Under the pieces are notes generated by a model. That model ran no database searches. It was not told the DNA's origin and saw only the letters and a program-made list of their open reading frames with translations. A stretch of DNA of 64,000 bases from Aureococcus anophagefferens (taxonomy: Eukaryota > Sar > Pelagophyceae > Pelagomonadales > Pelagomonadaceae), in NCBI RefSeq assembly GCF_000186865.1, contig NW_008705593.1, forward strand, positions 334,048 to 398,047, written 5' to 3'. The position numbers and the translations under genes are program-made. This document shows positions 44,592-53,551 of the stretch, piece after piece. Within the stretch, counting starts at the first letter, position 1, and every line of letters starts with the position of its first letter.

Positions 44592-47500
44592 TTAGTCGTC
44601 CTTTTTGGGTTCCTCTTGGGGCGGCGTCTCCTTCTCGGGGCCGTCGTCGTCGGACGGCGGCTCCTCGAACGTCGACGCCTTCGCGGCCTCCTTCCCCGCC
44701 TTGTCCGCGCTCTTCTCCGCCTTGTCCGCCTTCTCCCTGGCGTCGCGGATCTCGGCCTCGAGGGACGCCTTCACGTCGCCGACGCGCTTCGAGACGTCGT
44801 CGGTGAGCTCCGACTTGAGCGCCGCGACCTTGGCCTCCGCGGCGGCCTTGCAGCCGTCGACGGCCGCGGCGCGGCTCGACGCCTCGTCCGCGAGCTTGTG
44901 CTCCACGTCGGCCAGCTTGGTCTCGAGCGCCTTGGCCTTGGCGTCGGCGTCCTCGACCTTGGACTCGAGCGCGCCAAATTTGCCGTCCAAATCCTCCGAG
45001 AGCTTCGCGGAGAGCTCCGCGCGCTTGACCTCCTCGGTCGTCGCGATCTCGTCCTTGAGCACCTGGAGCGCGTCCGTCGACGACGCGCCCGCGGCGCGGA
45101 TCTCCTCGTCGATCTTGTGGTCCAGGCCGCTGCACCGCTCCTCGAGCGTCGCGTCCAGGAGGCCGACCTCCTTCGAGAGCTCGGCCCGCGCGGCCGTCTC
45201 GGAGGCGAGCGCCTCGGCCCGCGCGGCCGTCTCGGAGGCCAGCGCCTCGGTCCGCGCGGCCGATTCCGCGGCGAGCGCCTCGGTGAGCTCGGCCTTGAGG
45301 GCGTCGCGCTTCTCCTCGTTCTCCTGGGTCGTCTCGTAGAACCGCTGCTGCTCCGCGTCCTTGGCGGCGACGAGCGCGGAGTCGCGCGCGGCGGCCTCGG
45401 CGGCGACGGCGTCGGTGAGCGCCGCCGCCTTGGCCTCGAGGTCCTCCGTGACCCGCTGGAAGTCCGCGCCGCGGCTCGTCGCCTCCTCGGCGAGCTTCTC
45501 CTCGAGCTCGGCCGCGCGCGCCTCGAGCGACGACCCGCGGCTCGCGAGGTCCTCCTCGAGCTTCGCCTCGAGCTCCGACGTCCGCGCCAGCAACTTGACC
45601 TCGACGTCGGACGTGAGCGCCGCCGCGGCCGTCCGCGCCTCGGCGACGTCGACGCCCAAGGCGGACGTCGTCTCGTCGGTCTTCTCCGCGTGCGCCGCGA
45701 GCGCCGCGACGCGGTCCCGCACCTCGTCGTCGACGCGCCCGGCGAGCGCCGACGCGCGCTCGTCGAGGGAATCGCCCAGGCGGGCGTCCGTCGCGAAGAG
45801 CGCGTCGCGCGTCGCCGCGTCGGCCGCCGCGGCCGTCGCCGCCAGCCGCAGGTCCGCGTCCTCGAGCTCGTCCTCGAGGGTCGACACCGCCTCCGCCAGG
45901 GCGGCTTGGTCGTCCGTCCGCCGACGCTGGAGCTCCGCGGCCTCGCTCGCGAGGGCCGCGTCCGACGCCGCGGCGCGCGCGCGCGAGCCCGCGACCGCGG
46001 CGGCCGCGGCGCCGCGGTCCGCGGCCGCGTCCGCCCTTTGCGACCGCGCCTCCGACGCGAGCGCCGCCTCGGCGGCGCGGGCCCGGTCGTTCTCCGCGGC
46101 GATGTCCGTGGCGATGGCGTCGCAGACGGTTCGCAGCGTCGCGGCCCGGGCCTCGTCGGCGACGCGGTCCGCGGCGCGGTCGAGCGCCGCGGCGCTCTCC
46201 GCGCGCGCTCGCGCGTCGGCGAAGGCCTCCTCGGACGCCGCGCGCGCCGCCGCGTCGGCGCCGATGCGCTCCTCCTCCTCGTCGTCGATGCGCTCGCCGA
46301 GGGCCGCGTCGCCGTGGATCCGCGTCTCCTCCTCGTCGTCGATCCGCCGGTGGATCGCGGCCTCGGCGCGGCCCCGCGCGTCCGTCTCGTTCTCGCGCCA
46401 CGCGGCGCTCGCCGTCGCCTCCGCGTCCGTCGCGCGCGCCTGCGCGTCGCGCCAGGCCTGGGCCGCCGCTTCCCCGGCGTCGTCGCCGGCCTGCCGCCAG
46501 CTTTCCTCGTTCGCTCGCCAGGCCGCCGCGGCCGTCGCGGCCGCGTCGGCGGCGCGGTCCCGCTTGTCCGTCTCGTTGCTCCGCCAGGCGGCCGTCGCTG
46601 TCGCCTCCGCGTCCGCCGCGCGCTCCCGCGCGTCGCGCCAGGCGCGCGCCGCGGCCTCGCCTGCGTCGTCGGAGCGCCGGCGCCAGTTCTCCTCGTTCGT
46701 GCGCCAGGCGAGCGTCGCCGCGGCCTCCGCGGCCGCGGCGCGGTCCCGGAGGTCCGTCTCGTTGGTCCGCCACGCGGACGTCGCCGTCGCCTCCGCGTCC
46801 GCCGCGCGCTCCTGCTTGTCGCGCCAGGCCCGGGCCGCGGCCTCGCCCGCGTCGTCGGAGCGGCGGCGCCAGTTCTCCTCGTTGGTCCGCCACGCAAAGG
46901 CCGCCGTCGCGTCGGCGTCGGCCGCCTTCTCCTGCTTGTCGCGCCAGGCGCGCGCCGCCGCTTCGCCCGCGTCGTCCGCGCGCAGCCGCCGGTCCGCCTC
47001 GTCGTCCTTCCAGCGCTGGAGGTCGTCGTCGGCGACGTGGTTCACCGTCGACCGCACGGCGCGCGACACGAGGCGCTCGCGCTGGATGGTCTCGTCGGAG
47101 ACTTCGCGGTCGCGCTTCTCGATGGCGAGCGCGGCCGCGAGGCCCTGGTCCCGCGACATGGAGCGCCGCGAGCACGCGTCGACGTCGCGGCCGAGCTGCG
47201 CGCGGCGCGCGGCCGCGTCGCCGTCGGCGACGCGGTCGAGCGCGGCGCCGAGCGCCGCGCGCGCGTGGTCCCGGCGGTCGAGGGCGTCGTCGGCCGCCGC
47301 GCGGTCCGCGGCCTCGGCCCGGAGGCGCCGGCCGTTGGCCTCGAAGCGCCGCCGGGACCGGTCCTCCGTCGCGTCGATCTCCCTCGCCAGCGCGGCGTTC
47401 TTGGCGCCCTGGGCCTCGTCGGCGACGCGGTGCAGCAGGTAGGCCGCGGCGTCGCGCGCCGCGGCCTCGCGCTCCCTGGACCGGCGGCGCTCCTCGGCTT

Positions 47501-50090
47501 CCAGGCGCAGGTCCGCGGCCACGCGCACGCGCGCGGCGGCCTCGTCTTCGACGAGCGCGCGCGCGAGCGTCTTCGCGTCGCTGTGGCGGCTCTCCGTGTG
47601 GGCCTCGAGCCGCTTCGCCGTCGCGGCGACGAGCGCGCGGGCGGCCTCGGCGTCGTCCGCGTCCGCGGTTTTCCGGTCGCGCGCTTCGGCCTCGACCATC
47701 GCGCGCGCGGCGGACCGCGCGGCGCGGCCCTCGGCGGCCGTCGCCTGGGCCGCCTCGCCCCGCGCGTCGTCGAGGGCCCGGAGCACGCCGTCGTGGCGCG
47801 CGTCGGCGACCGCGCGCGCGGCCGCGCCGCGAGTGTCCGCGGCGGCCGCGAGCGCGGCCCCGGCGACGGCGATGCCCGACGCGCGCGCGTCGGCCTCGCG
47901 GGCGACGAGGCCCTCGCAGACGCTCGCGCAGGACGCCGCGTTCTTGGCCAAGAGGTCGCGCACGGCCGCGGCCTCGCGGCGCTCGCGCGCGTCGAGCGCG
48001 GCGACCGCCGCGGCCGCGTCCGCGAGCCCCCCGCGCGTCGCCGCGGCGAGCGCCGACGACCGCGCGCGGGCCGCGGCGACGGCGGCGTCGACGCTCGCCT
48101 GGAAGCGGCCCGCCTCGGCGGCGAGCGCGGCCTCGAGCGCGGTCCGGGACTCGTCGGCCGCGACCGTGACGGCCGCGCGGAGCGCCGCGGCCGAGGCGTC
48201 GTGCTTCGCGTCCGCTGTCGCCGTCGCGTCCGCCGCGGTGCGCGCGGCGGCGTCGAGGTCGTCGGCGAGCTGGCGCGACGCCGCCGCGGCGGCCGCGCGC
48301 GCGCCGCGGTACCACGCCTCCGCGTCCTTCCGGCAGTTCGCGACGGCCGCGTCGCAGTCGTCCCGGAGCTTCGGGAGGGCGTCCCGCTCGAGGGCTCGCA
48401 CGCGGTGCTCCAGCGCGAGCGTCCGCAGGTCCGCCGCGGCGACGGCGGCGGCCCGCTTCGCGTCCTGCGACGCCGCGACGGCGTCCGCGGCGGCGCGGAC
48501 GTGGTCGCCGCGCGCCGCGTCCGCGGCGGAGAGCTCCACCCGACACTGGGCGACGGCCTTGGCCGTGGTCAGCGCCGACTCCTGCATGGCCCGGAGGCCG
48601 TCGCCGACGCGGTGGTCGACGTCCTCGATCCTCGCGCCGAGCTTCGAGCACGACTTGAGCAGGTCGTCGCGCGCCGCGTCTTCCACCGCGACCTGGCGCG
48701 CGGCGAGCTTGCTCGCGCCGTCGCGCCGCGCGGCGATCTCCGCGCTCAACACGCGCTCGAGCTCGTCGAAGCGCTTCGTCGCCACCTTCTGGTACGCGTC
48801 GATGCGCTCCCTCTCCGCCTTTTCGACGGTCTTCGCGCGGTCCTCGAAGGCGCGCTTCGCGGCCCGGACCTCGTCGCCCAGATCGTCGACGGCGCGGTTC
48901 GTCTGGCGGTGGGCGAGGGCGATGGCCGTGCGCAGCGCCTCGCCCTCGGCCTGGCGCGCCTGCTGGTCCTGGACCCTCACCTCGTGGATCGCGTCCCACC
49001 GCCGGACGACGTCCGTCGCGACCTCCCCGACGGCCTTCTCGCGGTCCGACACCTCCTGGACGACCCGGGCGTCGACGCCGTCGATGGTCGTCTGCACGTC
49101 GAGGAACCGCTCGTGCTCGCGGCGCTCGAGCTCGCGGACGTTCGCGACGGCGTTCTCCTCGGCCCTTGCAACCGCGTCGCGCCGCGCGGACGACTCGTCG
49201 GTCAGCGCGGCGCGCGCCTGGGCCTCGGCGCCGCTCAGGCTCGTCCGCAGGTTGTCCGCGACCTTGGCGCCCTCGTCGCGGACGCGCTCCGCGAGCTTCT
49301 TCGACGACTCGACGCCCTGGCCGACGCGCGCGACGTCCGCCTTGACGCCGTCCAAATGGTTCTCCTGGAGCTCGATGGCGACGGAGTTGTTCGCCGCCTC
49401 CTCCGCCGTCCGCTTCGCGGCCACGGCGAGCTGGCCCACGTCGCCGACGCCGCCGAGGCGCGCCTCGAGCGCGTTGAGCCGCCGCTGGCCTACCTCCAAA
49501 TAGCCCTCGGACTGGCGCTCGAGGACCTTGATGCGGTCCGCCATGGCCTTGAAGACGTTGGCGAACTCCTCGAGGCGCCGCTCGTCCGTGGACAGGCGCG
49601 CGGCGACCTTGTAGACCGCGGCCGCGGCGGGCGCCTCGTTCCGCGCGTCGCGGTCGCGCGCCTCGCGCAGCGCCGCGATCTCCTCGCGCAGCTCCACGAG
49701 CGTGCGCCGCTGGACGGCGAGCTCGAGCTCCGCGCGCCGCACGGACACGAGCACGTCGGCCGCGCGGTTCACGATCGGGCCCGGGTCGTACTCGGGGCCG
49801 ACGTCGAGGCCCCGCGCGGGCCGCCGCGGGACGAGCGCGAGGTCGTCGTCCTCCGGCGCCGCGCCGCCCTCGCGCGGCGCCGGCGCCTGCTTGCGCGCGT
49901 CCTCCGCCGGCGGCCGCGGCGGCGGGTTCGCCGCGCGCGGCGCCGCGCCGGGCACGGCGGGCAGGCCGCCGCGCTGGTTGTAGGCCGCGAAGGCCGCCGC
50001 GGGGTCCACGGGCGGGTTCCGCCCGGCGCCGGGCGGCAGGCCGCCGAGCGCGCCGGCGACGCCGCCGCCGCCGCGGAACCGCTGGGCCAT
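44592..50090 (-). CDS. Giant coiled-coil protein (1,832 residues)
   Basis: One uninterrupted frame. The first ~110 residues are Gly/Pro-rich and disordered; the rest is almost entirely charged Ala/Glu/Arg/Lys helix with heptad character. Around residues 1030-1270 tandem units recur, with alternating phrases AWRDKQEKAADA..., AWRTNEENWRRRSDD and AWRTNETD (about five W-containing pairs), then RIDDEEE repeats. The C-terminus is acidic. This looks like a long fibrous scaffold (cytoskeletal, basal-body or centrosomal type). I do not recognise a named family. The strand is chosen because the opposite 1,825-residue frame is Arg/Gly/Leu noise. Confidence 0.75.
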   Translation of the reverse strand: MAQRFRGGGGVAGALGGLPPGAGRNPPVDPAAAFAAYNQRGGLPAVPGAAPRAANPPPRPPAEDARKQAPAPREGGAAPEDDDLALVPRRPARGLDVGPEYDPGPIVNRAADVLVSVRRAELELAVQRRTLVELREEIAALREARDRDARNEAPAAAAVYKVAARLSTDERRLEEFANVFKAMADRIKVLERQSEGYLEVGQRRLNALEARLGGVGDVGQLAVAAKRTAEEAANNSVAIELQENHLDGVKADVARVGQGVESSKKLAERVRDEGAKVADNLRTSLSGAEAQARAALTDESSARRDAVARAEENAVANVRELERREHERFLDVQTTIDGVDARVVQEVSDREKAVGEVATDVVRRWDAIHEVRVQDQQARQAEGEALRTAIALAHRQTNRAVDDLGDEVRAAKRAFEDRAKTVEKAERERIDAYQKVATKRFDELERVLSAEIAARRDGASKLAARQVAVEDAARDDLLKSCSKLGARIEDVDHRVGDGLRAMQESALTTAKAVAQCRVELSAADAARGDHVRAAADAVAASQDAKRAAAVAAADLRTLALEHRVRALERDALPKLRDDCDAAVANCRKDAEAWYRGARAAAAAASRQLADDLDAAARTAADATATADAKHDASAAALRAAVTVAADESRTALEAALAAEAGRFQASVDAAVAAARARSSALAAATRGGLADAAAAVAALDARERREAAAVRDLLAKNAASCASVCEGLVAREADARASGIAVAGAALAAAADTRGAAARAVADARHDGVLRALDDARGEAAQATAAEGRAARSAARAMVEAEARDRKTADADDAEAARALVAATAKRLEAHTESRHSDAKTLARALVEDEAAARVRVAADLRLEAEERRRSREREAAARDAAAYLLHRVADEAQGAKNAALAREIDATEDRSRRRFEANGRRLRAEAADRAAADDALDRRDHARAALGAALDRVADGDAAARRAQLGRDVDACSRRSMSRDQGLAAALAIEKRDREVSDETIQRERLVSRAVRSTVNHVADDDLQRWKDDEADRRLRADDAGEAAARAWRDKQEKAADADATAAFAWRTNEENWRRRSDDAGEAAARAWRDKQERAADAEATATSAWRTNETDLRDRAAAAEAAATLAWRTNEENWRRRSDDAGEAAARAWRDARERAADAEATATAAWRSNETDKRDRAADAAATAAAAWRANEESWRQAGDDAGEAAAQAWRDAQARATDAEATASAAWRENETDARGRAEAAIHRRIDDEEETRIHGDAALGERIDDEEEERIGADAAARAASEEAFADARARAESAAALDRAADRVADEARAATLRTVCDAIATDIAAENDRARAAEAALASEARSQRADAAADRGAAAAAVAGSRARAAASDAALASEAAELQRRRTDDQAALAEAVSTLEDELEDADLRLAATAAAADAATRDALFATDARLGDSLDERASALAGRVDDEVRDRVAALAAHAEKTDETTSALGVDVAEARTAAAALTSDVEVKLLARTSELEAKLEEDLASRGSSLEARAAELEEKLAEEATSRGADFQRVTEDLEAKAAALTDAVAAEAAARDSALVAAKDAEQQRFYETTQENEEKRDALKAELTEALAAESAARTEALASETAARAEALASETAARAELSKEVGLLDATLEERCSGLDHKIDEEIRAAGASSTDALQVLKDEIATTEEVKRAELSAKLSEDLDGKFGALESKVEDADAKAKALETKLADVEHKLADEASSRAAAVDGCKAAAEAKVAALKSELTDDVSKRVGDVKASLEAEIRDAREKADKAEKSADKAGKEAAKASTFEEPPSDDDGPEKETPPQEEPKKDD

Positions 50091-50218
50091 TGAGTGCTTG
50101 GTGCTAGCGCTGGGGCTGCCCGAGGGTGACCATGCCGGGGCGCAAACAGGCGCTGCACCGTGAACATACGGTACCTTGATGGTGCCGTGCGGGGTGGAAG
50201 TGTTGACGCTTCAAGGCG

Positions 50219-52633
50219 ATGCGACCAGCTCTGTTCGCGTGCCTGGCGGTCGGCGTGCTGGCCCTGCGGGCCCCCGCGCCCGTGCGGACCGCCTCCACGC
50301 ACTTGTACTCGACGACGGAGCCGTCGTCGCGCCGGGGCCAGGTGCCGCCGGCGGACCGGGAGGCGTCGGCGGACTGGCTCGCGCGCCAGGGCCTCGTCGC
50401 GCCCGGGGCGTCGCCCGAGATGCACGAGAAGGCGAAAGCCGCGCGCCTCAAGCGCAAGGGCGGCGGCGCCCTCGTCGTGCGGGAGAAGCGCGCGCGCTGG
50501 GGCGACGCGGCGCGCGTCCGCGACGTGCCCATCGACGGCGGGTGGTCCGGTAACGTCGCGCGCGGGACGTCGACGTCGAGCGCGGCCATCGTCGGCGGCG
50601 AGCGCGCGCGGCACCTGTCGCAGATCGTCGTCGCGACGCGGGACGTCGCGCGGGAGCTCCGGCTGGCCGCCGCGGCCGCGGCGTGCGACTTCGGCGCGCT
50701 GGCCAAAGCCATGAGCCTCGAGCCCGTGTCCGGCGGCGAGGAGGGCCGCATCGGCTGGGTCGAGCACGGGGCCGGCGAGCAGCTGGCGACGGACGGCATG
50801 CTCCCCGCGGAGGCGCGCGCTGCGGTGATGGCCGAGCCGTTGAAGCCCGGGGACGTCACCGTCGTCGCGAGCGGCCTCGGCTTCCACGTCGTCAAGGTCG
50901 ACGACGCGATGCACGACCTCGACCTCGCCACGAAGCCCCGGAAGAAGGTCCGGGGCGCGGCGACGGATCTCGCCGGCGCCTGCGCGGGCAAGACCTACGC
51001 GATGGTGACCATGGGCTGCCAGATGAACGCGGCCGACAGCGAGCGGCTCGAGGGGTCGCTGCGGCAGCTCGGCCTCGTCGAGGCCCCGGACCCGAAGCTG
51101 GCCAACGTCGTCGTGCTCAACACCTGCAGCATCCGCGAGCACGCCGAGACGAAGGTCTACTCCTACGTGGGGCCCCAGGCGAAGCGGAAGCGCAACGGCG
51201 AGGACGTGACGATCGTCGTCGCGGGCTGCGTGGCCCAGCAGGAGGGCGCGCGCCTGCTGCGACGGGCGCCCGAGGTCGACGTCGTCATGGGGCCCCAGTA
51301 CGCGAACCGGCTGCCGGACGTGCTCGAGCGCGCGATGGTCCACGGCGAGCAGGTCGCGGCGACGTCCGCGTCGTACGGCGCGACGTCGACGTCCAGTGCG
51401 GCGTCGGGCGCGGCGCTCGACGCGCCGACGGCGCCGCGGCGCGCGTCGGGCGTCGTCGCCTGGGTGACGATCACGCACGGCTGCAACGAGCGCTGCACGT
51501 ACTGCGTCGTCCCCAACACGCGCGGCGTCGAGCAGTCGCGCGCGCCCGACGAGATCCTGGCGGAGATCGACGACTTGGGGAACCGGGGCTACCGCGAGGT
51601 CACGCTCCTGGGCCAGAACGTCGACGCCTACGGCCGCGACATGCGGCCCCGGCGCCACTTCCACGACCTGCTCGCCGCCGTCGCGGACGTCGCGCGGCGG
51701 CACGGCGACATGCGCGTGCGCTTCGTGACGAGCCACCCGCGCTATATTACAGATGCCGTCATCGACGCCGTCGCGGACCACGGCGACGTGATCATGCCCG
51801 TGTTCCACATGCCCGCGCAGTCGGGCGACGACGCGATGCTCCGTTTGATGGGCCGGGGCTACACGGCGGACCGCTACCGGTCCATCGTCGCCAAGATCCG
51901 GAAACGGCTGCCGGACGCGACGATCTCGAGCGACTTCATCGTCGGCTGCCCCGGCGAGTCGGAGGCGGCCTTCGAGGCGACGCTCGCGTTGATGGACGAC
52001 GTCGAATTCGACGCGTGCATGACGGCGGCCTACTCGCCGCGGCCGGGCACGCCCATGGCGCACTGGGACGGCGCCGCGGACGCCTTCGCGACGCTCGGCG
52101 TCGACGTGTCGAAGCTCGCGGACCGCGAGACGGCCGTCGACGACGCGAAGGCGCGCGTCCGCGGCGACTTCCGGGCGCTGGCCGAGGCGCGCCTGGGGGC
52201 CCTGCGGAACGGCGACGACGACGAGGACGCCTGGGACGCCACGGTCAAGGCCAAGGCCGACGCGCTCGCGGCGCTCGACCGCGCCGCGGCCGCGCCGCGG
52301 TCCGCGTTCCACCCTCTGACGGCCGTCGGGCCGAGGCAGTGCGACGACGACGTCAAGGAGGACCGCCTGCGGCGCATCAACGCCAAGTCCGACGCCCACG
52401 TCAAGCGCCGCGCGGAGCGCTACCTCGGCCGCGTCGAGCCCGTCCTCGTCGAGCAGCGCAACACGCGCGCGCCGACCCAGGTCGTCGGCCGGACGCGGGG
52501 CAACAAGCTCGTCTTCTTCGAGGGCGACGCGGACGACCTCGTCGGCCGCACGGTCGACGTCGAGATCACCGAGGCGAACACGTTCTCCCTCGTGGGGGTC
52601 CGCGTCGTTGGCGACGCCGAGTTCCTCGAGTAA
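50219..52633 (+). CDS. MiaB-type tRNA methylthiotransferase with N-terminal parvulin-like domain
   Basis: 804 residues. The leader MRPALFACLAVGVLALRAPA suggests plastid targeting. Residues ~125-222 read like a PpiC/parvulin prolyl isomerase: ARHLSQIVVATRD, CDFGALAKAMSLEPVSGGE, GRIGWVEHG, GFHVVKVDD. Then comes a complete MiaB: UPF0004 cysteines in TMGCQMNAADSE, LNTCSIREHA and VAGCVAQQE; radical-SAM CNERCTYC (about 421-428); MPAQSGDDAMLRLMGRGYT; and a C-terminal TRAM-like domain (TRGNKLVFFEGDADDLVG). MiaB adds a methylthio group to i6A37 of tRNA. A ~100-residue charged insert lies before TRAM. The isomerase-MiaB fusion is unusual. Confidence 0.85.
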   Translation: MRPALFACLAVGVLALRAPAPVRTASTHLYSTTEPSSRRGQVPPADREASADWLARQGLVAPGASPEMHEKAKAARLKRKGGGALVVREKRARWGDAARVRDVPIDGGWSGNVARGTSTSSAAIVGGERARHLSQIVVATRDVARELRLAAAAAACDFGALAKAMSLEPVSGGEEGRIGWVEHGAGEQLATDGMLPAEARAAVMAEPLKPGDVTVVASGLGFHVVKVDDAMHDLDLATKPRKKVRGAATDLAGACAGKTYAMVTMGCQMNAADSERLEGSLRQLGLVEAPDPKLANVVVLNTCSIREHAETKVYSYVGPQAKRKRNGEDVTIVVAGCVAQQEGARLLRRAPEVDVVMGPQYANRLPDVLERAMVHGEQVAATSASYGATSTSSAASGAALDAPTAPRRASGVVAWVTITHGCNERCTYCVVPNTRGVEQSRAPDEILAEIDDLGNRGYREVTLLGQNVDAYGRDMRPRRHFHDLLAAVADVARRHGDMRVRFVTSHPRYITDAVIDAVADHGDVIMPVFHMPAQSGDDAMLRLMGRGYTADRYRSIVAKIRKRLPDATISSDFIVGCPGESEAAFEATLALMDDVEFDACMTAAYSPRPGTPMAHWDGAADAFATLGVDVSKLADRETAVDDAKARVRGDFRALAEARLGALRNGDDDEDAWDATVKAKADALAALDRAAAAPRSAFHPLTAVGPRQCDDDVKEDRLRRINAKSDAHVKRRAERYLGRVEPVLVEQRNTRAPTQVVGRTRGNKLVFFEGDADDLVGRTVDVEITEANTFSLVGVRVVGDAEFLE

Positions 52634-52750
52634 ACTTGAAGGCATGTTTCCTTGAAGTTTTCCCTGCTTGAGGACAAAGCCGAAACTTCTTTTGTCGCGT
52701 CACATCAATCCTGCTGTACGCCTGATCGCGCGGCTTCCATTCACGCAGTC

Positions 52751-53458
52751 ATGGCCGAGGGCGCGGATCACGTCGCCCTCGAAGGCATGAGCGAGGAGGA
52801 GATCGCCGAGGCCGCCGAGGCCTTTGAATTGTTCGACCAAGACGGCGACGGGTGCGCTGCCCCCGCCCCCTCCCGCAGCCCCCTTGACCACCGCAGCCTC
52901 GTGCGCTGCCCCCGCCCCCTCCCGCAGCCCCCTTGACCACCGCAGCCTCGCAGGCTCATCACGGCCGAGGACCTCGAAGGCGTCATGGACCGCTTCGGCG
53001 TGGACGCCGAGGCCGTGCGGCGCATGCTCGAGGACATGCGGGCGGAGCGCGGCATCACGTTCGAGGCGTACCTCCGCTACGCGAAACGGCAGAAGAAGTC
53101 GGACTACGCGGAGGTCTTCGACCTCATCGACAAGGATCGCGACGGGCGCATCGACCGCGCGGACCTCAAGGCCTTCCTGAAGAGCTTCGGCGGAACGTAC
53201 GCGCTGGTCACGACCATGGCCCTCGACGTGGACTACGACGACGTCTGCGACGACGTGATCGGCGGGAGCGACGAGGCGGGCGGCAGCATGTCCCTCGAGA
53301 CCTTCACGAAGGCCATGCGCCGGGCGTCGCGCGCCTCCCGCGCCTCCCGCGCCTCCCGGAGCTCGCGGGCGTCGCTCGGCTCGCGGTTCTCCCGAAGCTC
53401 CTTCGCGTCGCCGGTCAAGCGGCCCGAGGGGGTCGAGGCGCCGGTCGCCGAAGTTTAG
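52751..53458 (+). CDS. EF-hand calcium-binding protein
   Basis: Exons 52751-52851 and 52954-53458 give 201 residues. The intron splits the first EF loop: FDQDGDG|LITAEDL. A second clear loop, DKDRDGRIDRADL, follows, and weaker EF-like helices lie between and after. The layout is calmodulin/centrin-like up to about residue 150. The C-terminus is a Ser/Arg-rich tail with repeated RAS units (RASRASRASRSSRAS). The 102-nt intron is GT-AG and consists of two exact 49-bp copies plus GCAG. Confidence 0.8.
52852..52949 (+). repeat. Exact 49-bp tandem duplication filling an intron
   Basis: 52852-52900 and 52901-52949 are identical (starting GTGCGCTGCCCCCGCC). Both copies begin with the 5' splice site GT, so the EF-hand intron has a duplicated donor. 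Confidence 0.95.
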
Positions 53459-53551
53459 GCCACCGAGGCCCCGCCGCGAGTCGCGACGGTCCAGCCTCTC
53501 CGAGGAGCAGCGGCGCACGTTTCTTAGTTTCCAAGTTTATGGGGGTCCTGG

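Noticed and set aside
44616..50093. 1,825-codon open frame on the plus strand opposite the giant coiled-coil gene
   Set aside because: Its protein is Arg/Gly/Leu/Val noise. Stop codons are rare on both strands at this GC content, and the minus-strand frame has coherent coiled-coil sequence and a good start.
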